Shown in pieces: positions 16,548 through 24,686 of a stretch of DNA of 40,712 nt. The notes beneath the pieces were generated by a model. That model was given only the letters and a program-made list of their open reading frames with translations. It was not told the origin of the DNA and searched no databases. Origin of the DNA: an uncultured Methanomassiliicoccaceae archaeon (GTDB lineage: Archaea > Thermoplasmatota > Thermoplasmata > Methanomassiliicoccales > Methanomethylophilaceae); the NCBI GenBank assembly GCA_905187815.1, contig CAJJJM010000015.1, positions 1 through 40,712 on the forward strand, given 5' to 3'. The position numbers and the translations under genes are program-made. Each line of letters opens with the position of its first letter. Positions within the stretch are counted from its first letter, which is position 1.

Positions 16548-17561
16548 ATGGACAAGGAGATCTGGATCAGGGCAGACGTGCCCGACGAGAAGGAGAAACG
16601 CAAGGAGCTCGTCCTCTCCGCCCTCGAATCCGGCGTGGACACCGCGCTGGTGAGGCCCGAGGACGCCGACTTCGCATCCCTGGGCAAGGTGAAGCTCTAC
16701 TTCAACGACGGAGGGGAGGTCTCCGAGAACTACGAGATCGTCGCCCTCAGCACGCCCGAGGACCAGGACCGCGCCATGGCTATGGCCGGGAAGAAGGCGG
16801 GGGTCATCCTCGACTCCTCCGACTGGACCGTCATCCCCCTGGAGAACCTGATCGCCAAATTCAGGAACTCCGGGACCAAGGTCTACGCATGCGCCGCCGA
16901 CACCGAGCAGGCCAAGCTGTACATGCAGACACTGGAGAAGGGAGTGGACGGGATCGTCATCTCCACCGATGACCCCAACAGGATCAGGGGCTTCGCCGAC
17001 GTCATCTCCAGCAGCGGCGACGTGGACCTGCAGGTCCTCGAGGTCGTCGGCGTCAAGAACATCGAGATGGGGGACAGGGTCTGCGTCGACACCGTCTCCA
17101 TGATGGTCCCCGGAGAGGGGATGCTGATCGGGTCCTCCGCATCATGCATGTTCCTCGTGCAGTCCGAGAGCGAGGACAACGGCTACGTAGCCGCCAGGCC
17201 CTTCAGGGTCAACGCCGGCGCCGTCCACGCCTACGTCCTCTGTCCCGACGGCAAGACCAGGTACCTGGCGGAGCTGAAGTCAGGGGAGCCCGTCGTGCTC
17301 GTCAAGAGGGACGGGACCACCAGGATCTCGTCCGTTGGCAGATGCAAGATCGAGCAGAGGCCCCTGGTCCTGATGACCGCCACGGACGGGGAGAAGACAT
17401 ACTCCACCATCCTGCAGAACGCCGAGACCGTCAAGATGGTCACACCGGACGGCGCGGTCTCAGTATCCAGCCTCAAGAAGGGAGACAGGGTCCTGGCGAG
17501 GCTCGAGTCCGGCGGAAGGCACTTCGGGATGAAGATCGAAGAGACCATAAGGGAGATCTGA
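16548..17561 (+). CDS. 3-dehydroquinate synthase II
   Basis: Converts ADH to 3-dehydroquinate by NAD-dependent oxidative deamination and cyclisation, the archaeal replacement for bacterial AroB. The 337-residue length is normal. Family segments include an N-terminal MDKEIWIRADVPDEKEKRKELVLSALESG-like block, a central GVDGIVISTDDPN, the conserved GDRVCVDTVSMMVPGEGMLIGSSASCMFLVQSE and FRVNAGAVHAYVLCPDGKTRYLAEL. The start codon is 5 bp after the ADH synthase stop, and its stop overlaps the AroD-AroE start by 1 nt. A cytosolic enzyme of the shikimate pathway. Confidence 0.95.
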   Translation: MDKEIWIRADVPDEKEKRKELVLSALESGVDTALVRPEDADFASLGKVKLYFNDGGEVSENYEIVALSTPEDQDRAMAMAGKKAGVILDSSDWTVIPLENLIAKFRNSGTKVYACAADTEQAKLYMQTLEKGVDGIVISTDDPNRIRGFADVISSSGDVDLQVLEVVGVKNIEMGDRVCVDTVSMMVPGEGMLIGSSASCMFLVQSESEDNGYVAARPFRVNAGAVHAYVLCPDGKTRYLAELKSGEPVVLVKRDGTTRISSVGRCKIEQRPLVLMTATDGEKTYSTILQNAETVKMVTPDGAVSVSSLKKGDRVLARLESGGRHFGMKIEETIREI

Positions 17562-18871
17562 TGAGGGTCTGCGCTTCGCTCAGCCGCGCGTCCGACATGG
17601 ATTCCGCCATGGACGCGGACATGGTCGAGGTGCGCCTCGACCTCCTAGGTTCGGTCCCGGACACCAGGGGGAAGGACACCCTGGTGACGTTCAGGGACCC
17701 TGTGGACCTGGACGTGCTCCCGGACGGGTTCGACGGGATGATCGACGTCGGGGAGCAGCCCAGGCCCGACACCGGCCTCACCGTCGTCGGGTCGTACCAC
17801 GACTACGACTCCACCCCCGGTGCGGACGCCATCGTGTCCAGGCTGGACGCCATGGACGCGGACATCCGCAAGGGCGCGTTCAGGGTGAACAGGCTGGCCG
17901 ACCTGGCCAGCATCCTCGACGCCTCGAAGAGGGTGGACGGAAGGCACGTGCTCCTCGGCATGGGTCAGCTCGGCGCGGTGACCCGCATAAGGGCCGACAT
18001 CCTGGGCAACGAGTTCTCGTTCGGATACATCGGCGAGCCGACGGCCCCCGGACAGTTCAGCGTCGGGGAGATGCTGGGGCTCGGGGACGGATGCACCGTC
18101 CTGGGGATCCTGGGGAACCCCCTTGGGAAGAGCAAGTCCCCCGCGATGCACAACGCGGCGCTGCGCGACCTCGGGATCCGCGGCGTGTACCTGCCGTTCG
18201 AGACGCCCGACCTCGACAGGGCGGAGGACGTCATCCGCGGGTACGGCATCCGCGGGGTGAACGTGACGATCCCGTACAAGCAGGAGATAATCCAGCATCT
18301 TGACAGGGTCGACAGCGTCGCCGAGAGGATCGGGGCCGTCAACACCGTCGTCAACGACGGGGGCGTGCTGACCGGATACAACACCGACGTCATAGGCATC
18401 GCCACGGCCCTGGACGAGGCCGGGATCGACGTGACCGACGGAAGGGCCGTCGTCATGGGCTCCGGCGGAGCCGCCAGGGCATGCCTCGAGTACCTGACCG
18501 GCCGCAACTGCGACGTCACGGTCGCGGCGAGGAACGAGGAGACCGGCAGGAGGCTGGCGAGCGAGTTCGGGCAGAAGTTCAGGAGCCCCAACTCCGTGTC
18601 CGTGAGGATGCACGACCTGCTGGTGAACTGCACCCCCGTCGGGATGTACTCGGACGGCCCGTACCCGATCAACATCGAGGGGATCGACCGCGGACTCGCC
18701 GTGTTCGATATGGTCTACGGCACCGAGACCCCGCTGGTCGCACTGGCGAAGAGCAGGGGATGCAGGGTCGCCTACGGAGCCGACATGCTTGCCGGACAGG
18801 GGGCCGCGTCCTTCGAGCTCTGGACCGGGGAGAGCGACGCTTTCGGAATCATGAGGAGGGAGCTTGCATGA
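17561..18871 (+). CDS. aroDE: AroD-AroE fusion: 3-dehydroquinate dehydratase and shikimate dehydrogenase
   Basis: A 436-residue bifunctional enzyme catalysing dehydroquinate to dehydroshikimate, then NADPH reduction to shikimate. The N-terminal ~180 residues are a type I dehydratase: MVEVRLDLLG, VVGSYHDYD (catalytic His), DADIRKGAFRV (Schiff-base Lys) and GEPTAPGQFSVGEM. The rest is AroE: LGNPLGKSKSPAMHNAAL, GVNVTIPYKQEI (catalytic Lys), AVNTVVNDGG.LTGYNTD, the nucleotide-binding GSGGAARACLEYL and NCTPVGM. The dehydratase half is about 40 residues shorter than usual, with the deletion between VTFRD and GMIDVGEQ. It starts on the preceding stop (TGATG) and overlaps shikimate kinase by 4 nt. 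Confidence 0.93.
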   Translation: MRVCASLSRASDMDSAMDADMVEVRLDLLGSVPDTRGKDTLVTFRDPVDLDVLPDGFDGMIDVGEQPRPDTGLTVVGSYHDYDSTPGADAIVSRLDAMDADIRKGAFRVNRLADLASILDASKRVDGRHVLLGMGQLGAVTRIRADILGNEFSFGYIGEPTAPGQFSVGEMLGLGDGCTVLGILGNPLGKSKSPAMHNAALRDLGIRGVYLPFETPDLDRAEDVIRGYGIRGVNVTIPYKQEIIQHLDRVDSVAERIGAVNTVVNDGGVLTGYNTDVIGIATALDEAGIDVTDGRAVVMGSGGAARACLEYLTGRNCDVTVAARNEETGRRLASEFGQKFRSPNSVSVRMHDLLVNCTPVGMYSDGPYPINIEGIDRGLAVFDMVYGTETPLVALAKSRGCRVAYGADMLAGQGAASFELWTGESDAFGIMRRELA

Positions 18872-19707
18872 AGGGAGAGGGAAGATCCCACGGATCGATA
18901 ACAGTCATCAACGCCATGCCATGCGGCATCGGCGCCACCATGGGCGTGGACCTCAACACCACGGCCACGTTCGAGGAGACCGATGGGAGGAGGTCCGTGA
19001 CCATCCTCAACGACGGGTCCGAGGACAAGAACATGGCGCGCATCTGCGTCAGCCGCGCCTACGAGTACGCGAAGATGGACGAATCGGACGGGTGGAACCT
19101 CGTGACCGATTCCGAGATCCCCGTTTCCAGGGGACTCAAGAGCTCCAGCTGCGCCTGCAACGCCATCCTGAGGGCCGTGTTCTCGGTCATAGGGGTGGAC
19201 GTCGACCCCGTCGACCTCATCAGGCTCGGCGTGGACTGCGCCCGCGAGGCGAGGGTGACCGTCACCGGCTCATTCGACGACGCCTGCGGATGCGGGCTCG
19301 GGGGCCTCGTGATGACGGACAACAGGAGGGACGAGATCCTCGCCCGCTCCGACATCGGGGACTACGATGTGGTCATACACGTCCCCGAATTCAAGATCAA
19401 GAAGACGGGGCTCCCCCTGGACAGGCTCCATGAGGTCGCCCCCAGGATCCAGGAGGCCATCGACATCGCCATGACGGACCCGTTCAAGGCGATGACCATG
19501 AACGGCCGCATCATCTCCGAGGCCTCGGGGGTGGACAACACCCTCGCCGAGAGGGCGATGGGGATGGGCGCGCTCGGAGCCGGGATGTCCGGATCCGGCC
19601 CGGCGGTCGCGATCGTGGTCGCCAAGGGCGATGGGGAGAGCTTCGCCAAGGACCTCGGCATCGTCCCTGAGGAGCTCATCCTCACAAGGACGAGGTGCGG
19701 CGAATGA
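18868..19707 (+). CDS. Shikimate kinase, archaeal GHMP type
   Basis: Phosphorylates shikimate at O3 using ATP. The 279-residue protein is of the GHMP-kinase fold used by archaea, unrelated to bacterial AroK. Visible motifs: INAMPCGIGATMGVDL at the N-terminus, the ATP-binding PVSRGLKSSSCACNAI near residue 90, TGSFDDACGCGLGG, and the C-terminal GMGALGAGMSGSGPAVAIV. The ATG overlaps the AroDE stop (ATGA), with the ribosome-binding site GGAGGG just upstream. Its end overlaps aroA in the same way. Context and motifs together make this assignment firm. Confidence 0.94.
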   Translation: MKGEGRSHGSITVINAMPCGIGATMGVDLNTTATFEETDGRRSVTILNDGSEDKNMARICVSRAYEYAKMDESDGWNLVTDSEIPVSRGLKSSSCACNAILRAVFSVIGVDVDPVDLIRLGVDCAREARVTVTGSFDDACGCGLGGLVMTDNRRDEILARSDIGDYDVVIHVPEFKIKKTGLPLDRLHEVAPRIQEAIDIAMTDPFKAMTMNGRIISEASGVDNTLAERAMGMGALGAGMSGSGPAVAIVVAKGDGESFAKDLGIVPEELILTRTRCGE

Positions 19708-21080
19708 CCTCAATGGCATTCAAGGGAGGGAGGCTCGAGGGAAGGACCTCGCCCCCTCCGTCCAAGAGCCACACGCACAGGGCGTTCTTCCTGGCGTCCA
19801 TGGCCGACGGGACGTCTCGCGTCTCCAACGCGCTCATGTCCGCGGACACCAAAGCGACCCTAGCCGCATGCGTGGCGATGGGCGCGAAGGCCTCCGAGAA
19901 GGACGGCGTGTGGACGATCGAGGGGGGCGACCTGCATGCCCCGGGGCATGTGAACGCGGAGAACTCCGGCACGACCATGAGGATATTCGCCGGGATCAGT
20001 TCCATGTTCGACGGGGAGACCGTCATAGACGGGGACGACTCGCTGAGGAAGAGACCCATGGGACCCCTCCTCCAGGCCCTCGAGAGCACTGGCGCGAGAT
20101 GCTCGTCGAACGGCGGGCTACCGCCCGTCAGCATCAGAGGGCCCAACCGCGGAGGGCGGGTCTCGATCGGGGGCGACGTCAGCTCCCAGTTCATCACGTC
20201 CCTCCTGATGGTGTCCCCGATGCTGGAGAACGACTCCGAGGTCACGGTAACCGGGAACATGGTGTCCGCCCCGTATCTGGACGTCACGACCCACATGATG
20301 CGCCTGTTCGGCGCCGATGCGAGCAGGGACGGCAACGTCTTCAGAATCCGCGGAGGGACGGGATACGTCCCGCACGACTACATGGTGCCGGCGGACTTCT
20401 CTTCCGCTGCGTTCCCGCTCGTGGCAGGGGCCCTTGGAGGAAGGGTCACGGTCACAGGCATGGACATGGACGACCCGCAGGGAGACAAGGCGATCGTTGA
20501 CATACTCAGGAGAGCCGGCGCTGAGGTCGTGTGCGAGGGCTCGGAGATCACGGTCTCCAGATCAGAGCTCAGGGGATGCGAGGTCGACATGGGCGACGTC
20601 CCGGACCTGTTCCCGATCACCGCTGTGCTGCTGAGCACCGCCGAGGGCGACAGCCGCCTCTATGGCGCACCACAGCTCAAGTTCAAGGAGAGCAACAGGA
20701 TCGAGACCGTCGTCAACATGATCAACGCCATCGGCGGCGACGCCGAGGCGACCGACGACGGGTGCATCATCCACGGAAGGCCCCGCCTCACCGGCGGCGC
20801 GATCGTCCACAAGGGGGACCACAGGATCATGATGTCCGCGGTGGTGGCCTCGATCGTCTGCGACGGACCGGTCACCATGGACGACGTCGAATGCTGCGCC
20901 GTCTCCTATCCCGGATTCCCAGAGGCCATGGCCGCACTGGGGATGGAAGAGGAGGTGCTCCGATGTACACGACCGGGGAGAGATTCAGATTCACGCTGTT
21001 CGGCAAGAGCCACGGACCCTTCGTGGGAGGCATCCTCGAAGGGGTCCCGGCAGGGTTCCCGATCGACGGCGATGCGATAG
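19704..21080 (+). CDS. aroA: 3-phosphoshikimate 1-carboxyvinyltransferase (EPSP synthase) with overlapping C-terminal tail
   Basis: Transfers the enolpyruvyl group of PEP to shikimate 3-phosphate. Hallmarks: PPPSKSHTHRAFFLASM, NSGTTMRIFAG, the Arg-containing RKRPMGPLL, GDVSSQFITSLLM, DVPDLFPITAVL and KFKESNRIETVV. ATG 19704 overlaps the shikimate kinase stop, with GAGGTG 6 nt upstream. The family sequence normally ends around YPGFPEAMAALGM, here residue ~415. This frame has no stop there and continues for about 40 basic residues, 118 nt into aroC, ending at TAG (21078-21080), the only amber stop in the window. The tail looks like translated aroC sequence in another frame. An indel, a genuine long overlap or TAG readthrough are possible. 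Confidence 0.9.
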   Translation: MTSMAFKGGRLEGRTSPPPSKSHTHRAFFLASMADGTSRVSNALMSADTKATLAACVAMGAKASEKDGVWTIEGGDLHAPGHVNAENSGTTMRIFAGISSMFDGETVIDGDDSLRKRPMGPLLQALESTGARCSSNGGLPPVSIRGPNRGGRVSIGGDVSSQFITSLLMVSPMLENDSEVTVTGNMVSAPYLDVTTHMMRLFGADASRDGNVFRIRGGTGYVPHDYMVPADFSSAAFPLVAGALGGRVTVTGMDMDDPQGDKAIVDILRRAGAEVVCEGSEITVSRSELRGCEVDMGDVPDLFPITAVLLSTAEGDSRLYGAPQLKFKESNRIETVVNMINAIGGDAEATDDGCIIHGRPRLTGGAIVHKGDHRIMMSAVVASIVCDGPVTMDDVECCAVSYPGFPEAMAALGMEEEVLRCTRPGRDSDSRCSARATDPSWEASSKGSRQGSRSTAMR

Positions 21081-22024
21081 CCGCGGAGATGGCGCTCAGG
21101 AAGCCGACCGGCAGGATAGGCACGCCGCGCAGGGAGAAGGACGAGGTCGAGCTCGTCCAAGGCGTGACCGACGGCAGGGCCGACGGCCGCCCCATCCTCA
21201 TCAGGATAGCCAACGGGGACACCGACGGCTCGAAGTACATGAAATTCTACGACACGCCGCGCCCGGGGCATGCGGACCTCCCGGCGCTCCTCAAGTTCCC
21301 GGACCACGACCTCCGCGGAAGCGGCCAGTTCTCCGGGAGGCTGACCGCGGCCATCGTCGCCGCCGGCGCCATAGCCAAGCAGGTCATAGCGGAGGACGGC
21401 ATCAGCGTCGATGCGTTCACCAGGTCCGTCGGGGACGTCGTGGACGGGTCCGACCGCACCGCGGAGGATGCGAGGGGATCCAGGTCGTACGCCACAAGGG
21501 CCTGCGACGGGAAGCTCGACGACAGCATGCGCGCATGCATCGAATCCGCCGGAGCCGACGGTGACAGCGTCGGAGGCGTGGCGGAATGCATCATCACCGG
21601 CCTCCCGATAGGGTTCGGCGGGATATGGTTCGAGGCCCTGGACGCCGAGCTTGCGAAGGCTATGTTCGGCATACCCGCCTGCAAGGGCGTGGAATTCGGG
21701 GACGGCTTCGCCCTGGCGTCGATGCGCGGATCGCAGAGCAACGACGGATACCGCTTCAGGGACGGCAGGATAGTCACTGAGAGCAACCACCTCGGAGGCA
21801 TAGTCGGCGGGATGTGCGACGGCGCACCCGTGGTCTTCCGCACCGTGTTCAAGGCCACCCCCTCCATCGGGAGGAGGCAGGACACGGTGAACCTGAGGAC
21901 CGAGAGCGACGATACCGTCGAGGTCACGGGAAGGCACGACCCTTGCATCGTGCCGAGGGCCGTGGCGGTTGTCGAGGCCATGGCGGCCCTTACAGTGGCG
22001 GATCAGATTGCGAGGGGATATTGA
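20963..22024 (+). CDS. aroC: Chorismate synthase
   Basis: Removes phosphate from EPSP to give chorismate, using reduced FMN. The 353 residues begin MYTTGERFRFTLFGKSHGPFVGGILEGVPAG, the conserved start. GRIGTPRREKDEVEL, RPGHADLPALLKF, the signature RGSGQFSGRLTA, and the C-terminal SNHLGGIVGGMCDGAPVVFR and GRHDPCIVPRAVAVVEAM follow. GGAGGT at 20951-20956 is a good ribosome-binding site 6 nt before the ATG. The first 118 nt overlap the extended aroA frame; the stop overlaps the tyrA-like start by one base. Typical length. Confidence 0.96.
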   Translation: MYTTGERFRFTLFGKSHGPFVGGILEGVPAGFPIDGDAIAAEMALRKPTGRIGTPRREKDEVELVQGVTDGRADGRPILIRIANGDTDGSKYMKFYDTPRPGHADLPALLKFPDHDLRGSGQFSGRLTAAIVAAGAIAKQVIAEDGISVDAFTRSVGDVVDGSDRTAEDARGSRSYATRACDGKLDDSMRACIESAGADGDSVGGVAECIITGLPIGFGGIWFEALDAELAKAMFGIPACKGVEFGDGFALASMRGSQSNDGYRFRDGRIVTESNHLGGIVGGMCDGAPVVFRTVFKATPSIGRRQDTVNLRTESDDTVEVTGRHDPCIVPRAVAVVEAMAALTVADQIARGY

Positions 22025-23076
22025 TGGCTTTGGAGGATGTCAGAACAGAGATCCAGGACATAGACTTCCAGATACTCGGCCTCATGAAGAGGAGGCTGGA
22101 GCTCGCGAAGCTCGTGGGCGAGGACAAGGTCGCCAGGAATGCGGCCGTGAGGAACATACCTCAGGAGAACAAGGTCATCGACAGATACCGCGGGTTCGCC
22201 CTGGAGAACGGGATGAACCCCGTGTACGCCGAGAAGATCTGCAGGATCCTCATGCAGGAGTCCATCGAGATCCAGGCGGCGCTGCCTAGGACCACCTCCA
22301 GGATGCGCCACATCGCCATCGTCGGAGGATACGGCAAGATGGGGCGCTGGTTCGCGGACCTCCTGAAAGGGGCGGGCCACCGCGTGGACGTCATCGACCC
22401 CTCGTCCGGAAACGGCCTGGTCCTGGAGGACGCGAAGTGGGCCGATGCGGTCATCGTCTCCGTGCCCATCTCGCGCACGGGGTCCGTCCTGCAGAAGCTG
22501 GACGAGATATGCAAGCCGGAGACCCTGATATTCGATGTTGCATCACTCAAGTCCCCGTTCATAGACACGCTCACCGACATGGGATCGAGACGCCGCGTGT
22601 GCTCCGTCCACCCCATGTTCGGCCCTTCGGCAGAGTCGATGTACGAGCGCAACGTGATCGTCTGCGACTGCGGATCCCCGGAGGCCGTCGACGAGACCAT
22701 GGAGCTTCTGGGCAACCACGGCGCGAACGTCCGCCAGATGCCGGTCGCCGACCATGACAGATACATGTCCTACGTCCTTGGACTGAGCCACGCGGTCAAC
22801 ATCGCGTTCTTCACGGTCCTTGACAGGAGCGGCATAGACTTCCAGGACATGAAGTCCGTGGCCTCCACGACATTCTGGAAGCTCATGGACACCAACGAGT
22901 CCGTCGCCCTGGAGGACCCCTACCTGTACTACGAGATCCAGCACATGAACGCCAACAGGGAGCAGATGCTGAACGAGTTCGACACCGCGGTGCACGACGT
23001 GGTGGAGGCCGCGCTTAGCGACGACCCGCGCGCGTTCAAGGACCTTATGGACAGGGGAAGGGAGTACTTCACCTGA
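22024..23076 (+). CDS. tyrA: Bifunctional chorismate mutase / prephenate dehydrogenase
   Basis: Converts chorismate to prephenate, then to 4-hydroxyphenylpyruvate, the committed route to tyrosine. The 350 residues comprise an AroQ-type chorismate mutase of about 90 residues (LEDVRTEIQDIDFQILGLMKRRLELAKLVGEDK) and a dehydrogenase. The dehydrogenase starts near residue 97: MRHIAIVGGYGKMGRWFADLL is the nucleotide-binding loop, and ADAVIVSVPISRT, LIFDVASLKSPF and SVHPMFGPSAES follow. The arrangement resembles the T-protein of enterobacteria. It is the last gene of the aro operon, and its end overlaps the convergent kinase gene by 8 bp. No ACT regulatory domain is visible. Confidence 0.93.
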   Translation: MALEDVRTEIQDIDFQILGLMKRRLELAKLVGEDKVARNAAVRNIPQENKVIDRYRGFALENGMNPVYAEKICRILMQESIEIQAALPRTTSRMRHIAIVGGYGKMGRWFADLLKGAGHRVDVIDPSSGNGLVLEDAKWADAVIVSVPISRTGSVLQKLDEICKPETLIFDVASLKSPFIDTLTDMGSRRRVCSVHPMFGPSAESMYERNVIVCDCGSPEAVDETMELLGNHGANVRQMPVADHDRYMSYVLGLSHAVNIAFFTVLDRSGIDFQDMKSVASTTFWKLMDTNESVALEDPYLYYEIQHMNANREQMLNEFDTAVHDVVEAALSDDPRAFKDLMDRGREYFT

Positions 23077-24618
23077 GCTCACCCATTCCCTTGAGCGTGC
23101 TGAAAACCCCTTTCATCCCTTCCAGGACCGAGGTGCGCTCGTCGTAGAACCTGCGGTACAGCTTCGTGTTCCCGCTGTCCGGCTCGAACCTGCGGTCGAC
23201 CTCGGCCGCATTGCCGAGGGCCTCCAACAGGTCCTTCTCATCCCCGACCGCATATGCGCCAATGGCGCAGTCGGTCATCACCGCTCCGCCGCGGGTCTTC
23301 ATGACTACGGCCTCGCTGCCGATCATGTCCGCCTTGATCTGGTTCCATACGGGGTCTGCGCTGCCGCCCTCGGTGATGATGATCCTGGACAGGTCCACAC
23401 CGGCGTCGCGGTAGATGTCCGTGACCCCCATGTAGTCGTACCCGATAGCCTCGAGGACGGACCTCCAGAGGGCGGAACGGTCAGTGTCGAGGGTCATGTT
23501 GAGGAAAGCCCCGCTGGCGTCTGTCATATCCCCGTATCCACCGGTCAGGTACGGCAGGATCCCGCCGGCACCTCCGCGGCGCCGCGGCTGAGATCCTCGT
23601 AGCCGACATCCCCTCCGTACACGCTGTCCTTGAACCATCTGAGCGAAAGGCCGCCGGTGCGGATGAAGCCCCAGTAGAAGTACGTGTCATCTAAGGATCC
23701 GCTGTTGAAGATCAGCTCCGTCCCGTGGCTGCTGAGCTTCGGGACTATGCCGTCGGTCGACACGCAGAACATGGCGCATGTCCCCGCCACATCCACGGCC
23801 ATGCCGGGCCTGAACACGCCGCAACCTAGCATGGACTGCATCGTATCCCCTGCGCCTCCGCACACCGGGGTCCCGACCCTGAGGCCGGTCTTCTCCGCGA
23901 TGTCGGAGGGCACGTGGCCCACGATGTCCCACGGCTTGACAATCCTGGGCATGTACTTCGGATCGATGCCGAGTATCCCGAGCTGCTCCTCGGACCATCT
24001 CTTCTCCAGGACCTTGTACCCGAGCCCCCAGCCGGACATGGCCCCCTGGTCGATGAAGGCATCCTCCGCCTTCAGGCCGGCAAGGTGCATGAGGATGTAG
24101 GGGGCGTTGTGGACGAACTTGCAACCGCGCTCCCTGAACTCCGGGGAGTTCCTGAGGAACCACCTGGCGAAGAGGGCGGGGAACATGCAGCTGGCGTCGG
24201 CGTTGCCCGTCTCCTCCCCCCAGATGTCCAGGCCCATGGCGTTGATCGCATCGGCGTCCTCCTGGGTCCTGGAATCGAGATAGTTGATGAACGGCGTGAC
24301 CGCGTTGCCATCGGCGTCGATGCCTGTGATGCCGCAGATGATGCCGTCTCCCATGACCGATCTGATCTCCAGGGGATCCAGCCCCTTGGAGCGCATCTCC
24401 TCGGTGCATTCGCGGATCCCCTGGATGGTCAGGGCAAGGTACTCGTCTGGATCCATCTCGACACAGCGCGGCTCGGGGTAGCGTATGGTGGTCGGGTGCG
24501 AGACCTGTGCAACGCATTCCCCGTCTCCGTCGTAGACGACGACCTTCACGCTCTGAGTGCCGGCATCGAATCCCAGATAGTACCTGCCCGACATGGTATC
24601 GGACGGTTCGAGGGTCAT
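23069..24618 (-). pseudogene. FGGY-family carbohydrate kinase, frameshifted
   Basis: A sugar or polyol kinase (xylulokinase-like) of about 515 residues, split by one frameshift. The first frame (24618 to about 23561) carries LGFDAGTQSVKVVVYDGDG (phosphate loop), MGDGIICGITGID, the substrate region and VCGGAGDTMQSMLGCGV. The second frame resumes at GILPYLTGGYGDMTDASGAFL and continues through ITEGGSADPVWNQIKADMIG (adenosine-binding motif) to the end at 23069. Adding one base in the CCC run at 23561-23563 (GGG on the coding strand) restores PAGGILPYLTGG. All motifs are well preserved, so this is either a recent inactivation or a sequencing error in a homopolymer. The substrate is uncertain. A TATA element near 24643-24650 suggests a leaderless start at 24618. 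Confidence 0.82.
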
Positions 24619-24670
24619 CTCAATAAATACATTTTAGGTAGGTATATAGAAAATTGGTAAGTGGTTTGAG

Positions 24671-24683
24671 CCGGATGGTCCGG
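24671..24683 (-). terminator. Hairpin after the YdbT-like gene
   Basis: CCGGA-TGG-TCCGG on the plus strand forms a 5-bp hairpin beginning 3 nt after the TGA of the minus-strand gene. A T-rich stretch (AATTTTC) follows about 20 nt later. It resembles other post-stop hairpins in this window. Confidence 0.4.
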
Positions 24684-24686
24684 CGG

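Noticed and set aside
23555..23575. Programmed frameshifting in the FGGY kinase
   Set aside because: No slippery heptamer or downstream structure of the usual kind is visible, and no family precedent is known to me; an indel is simpler.
23069..24618. Reading the FGGY kinase as two separate genes
   Set aside because: The two frames together give one continuous kinase with domains in order, and the join needs only one base; the second frame has no start codon or ribosome-binding site of its own.
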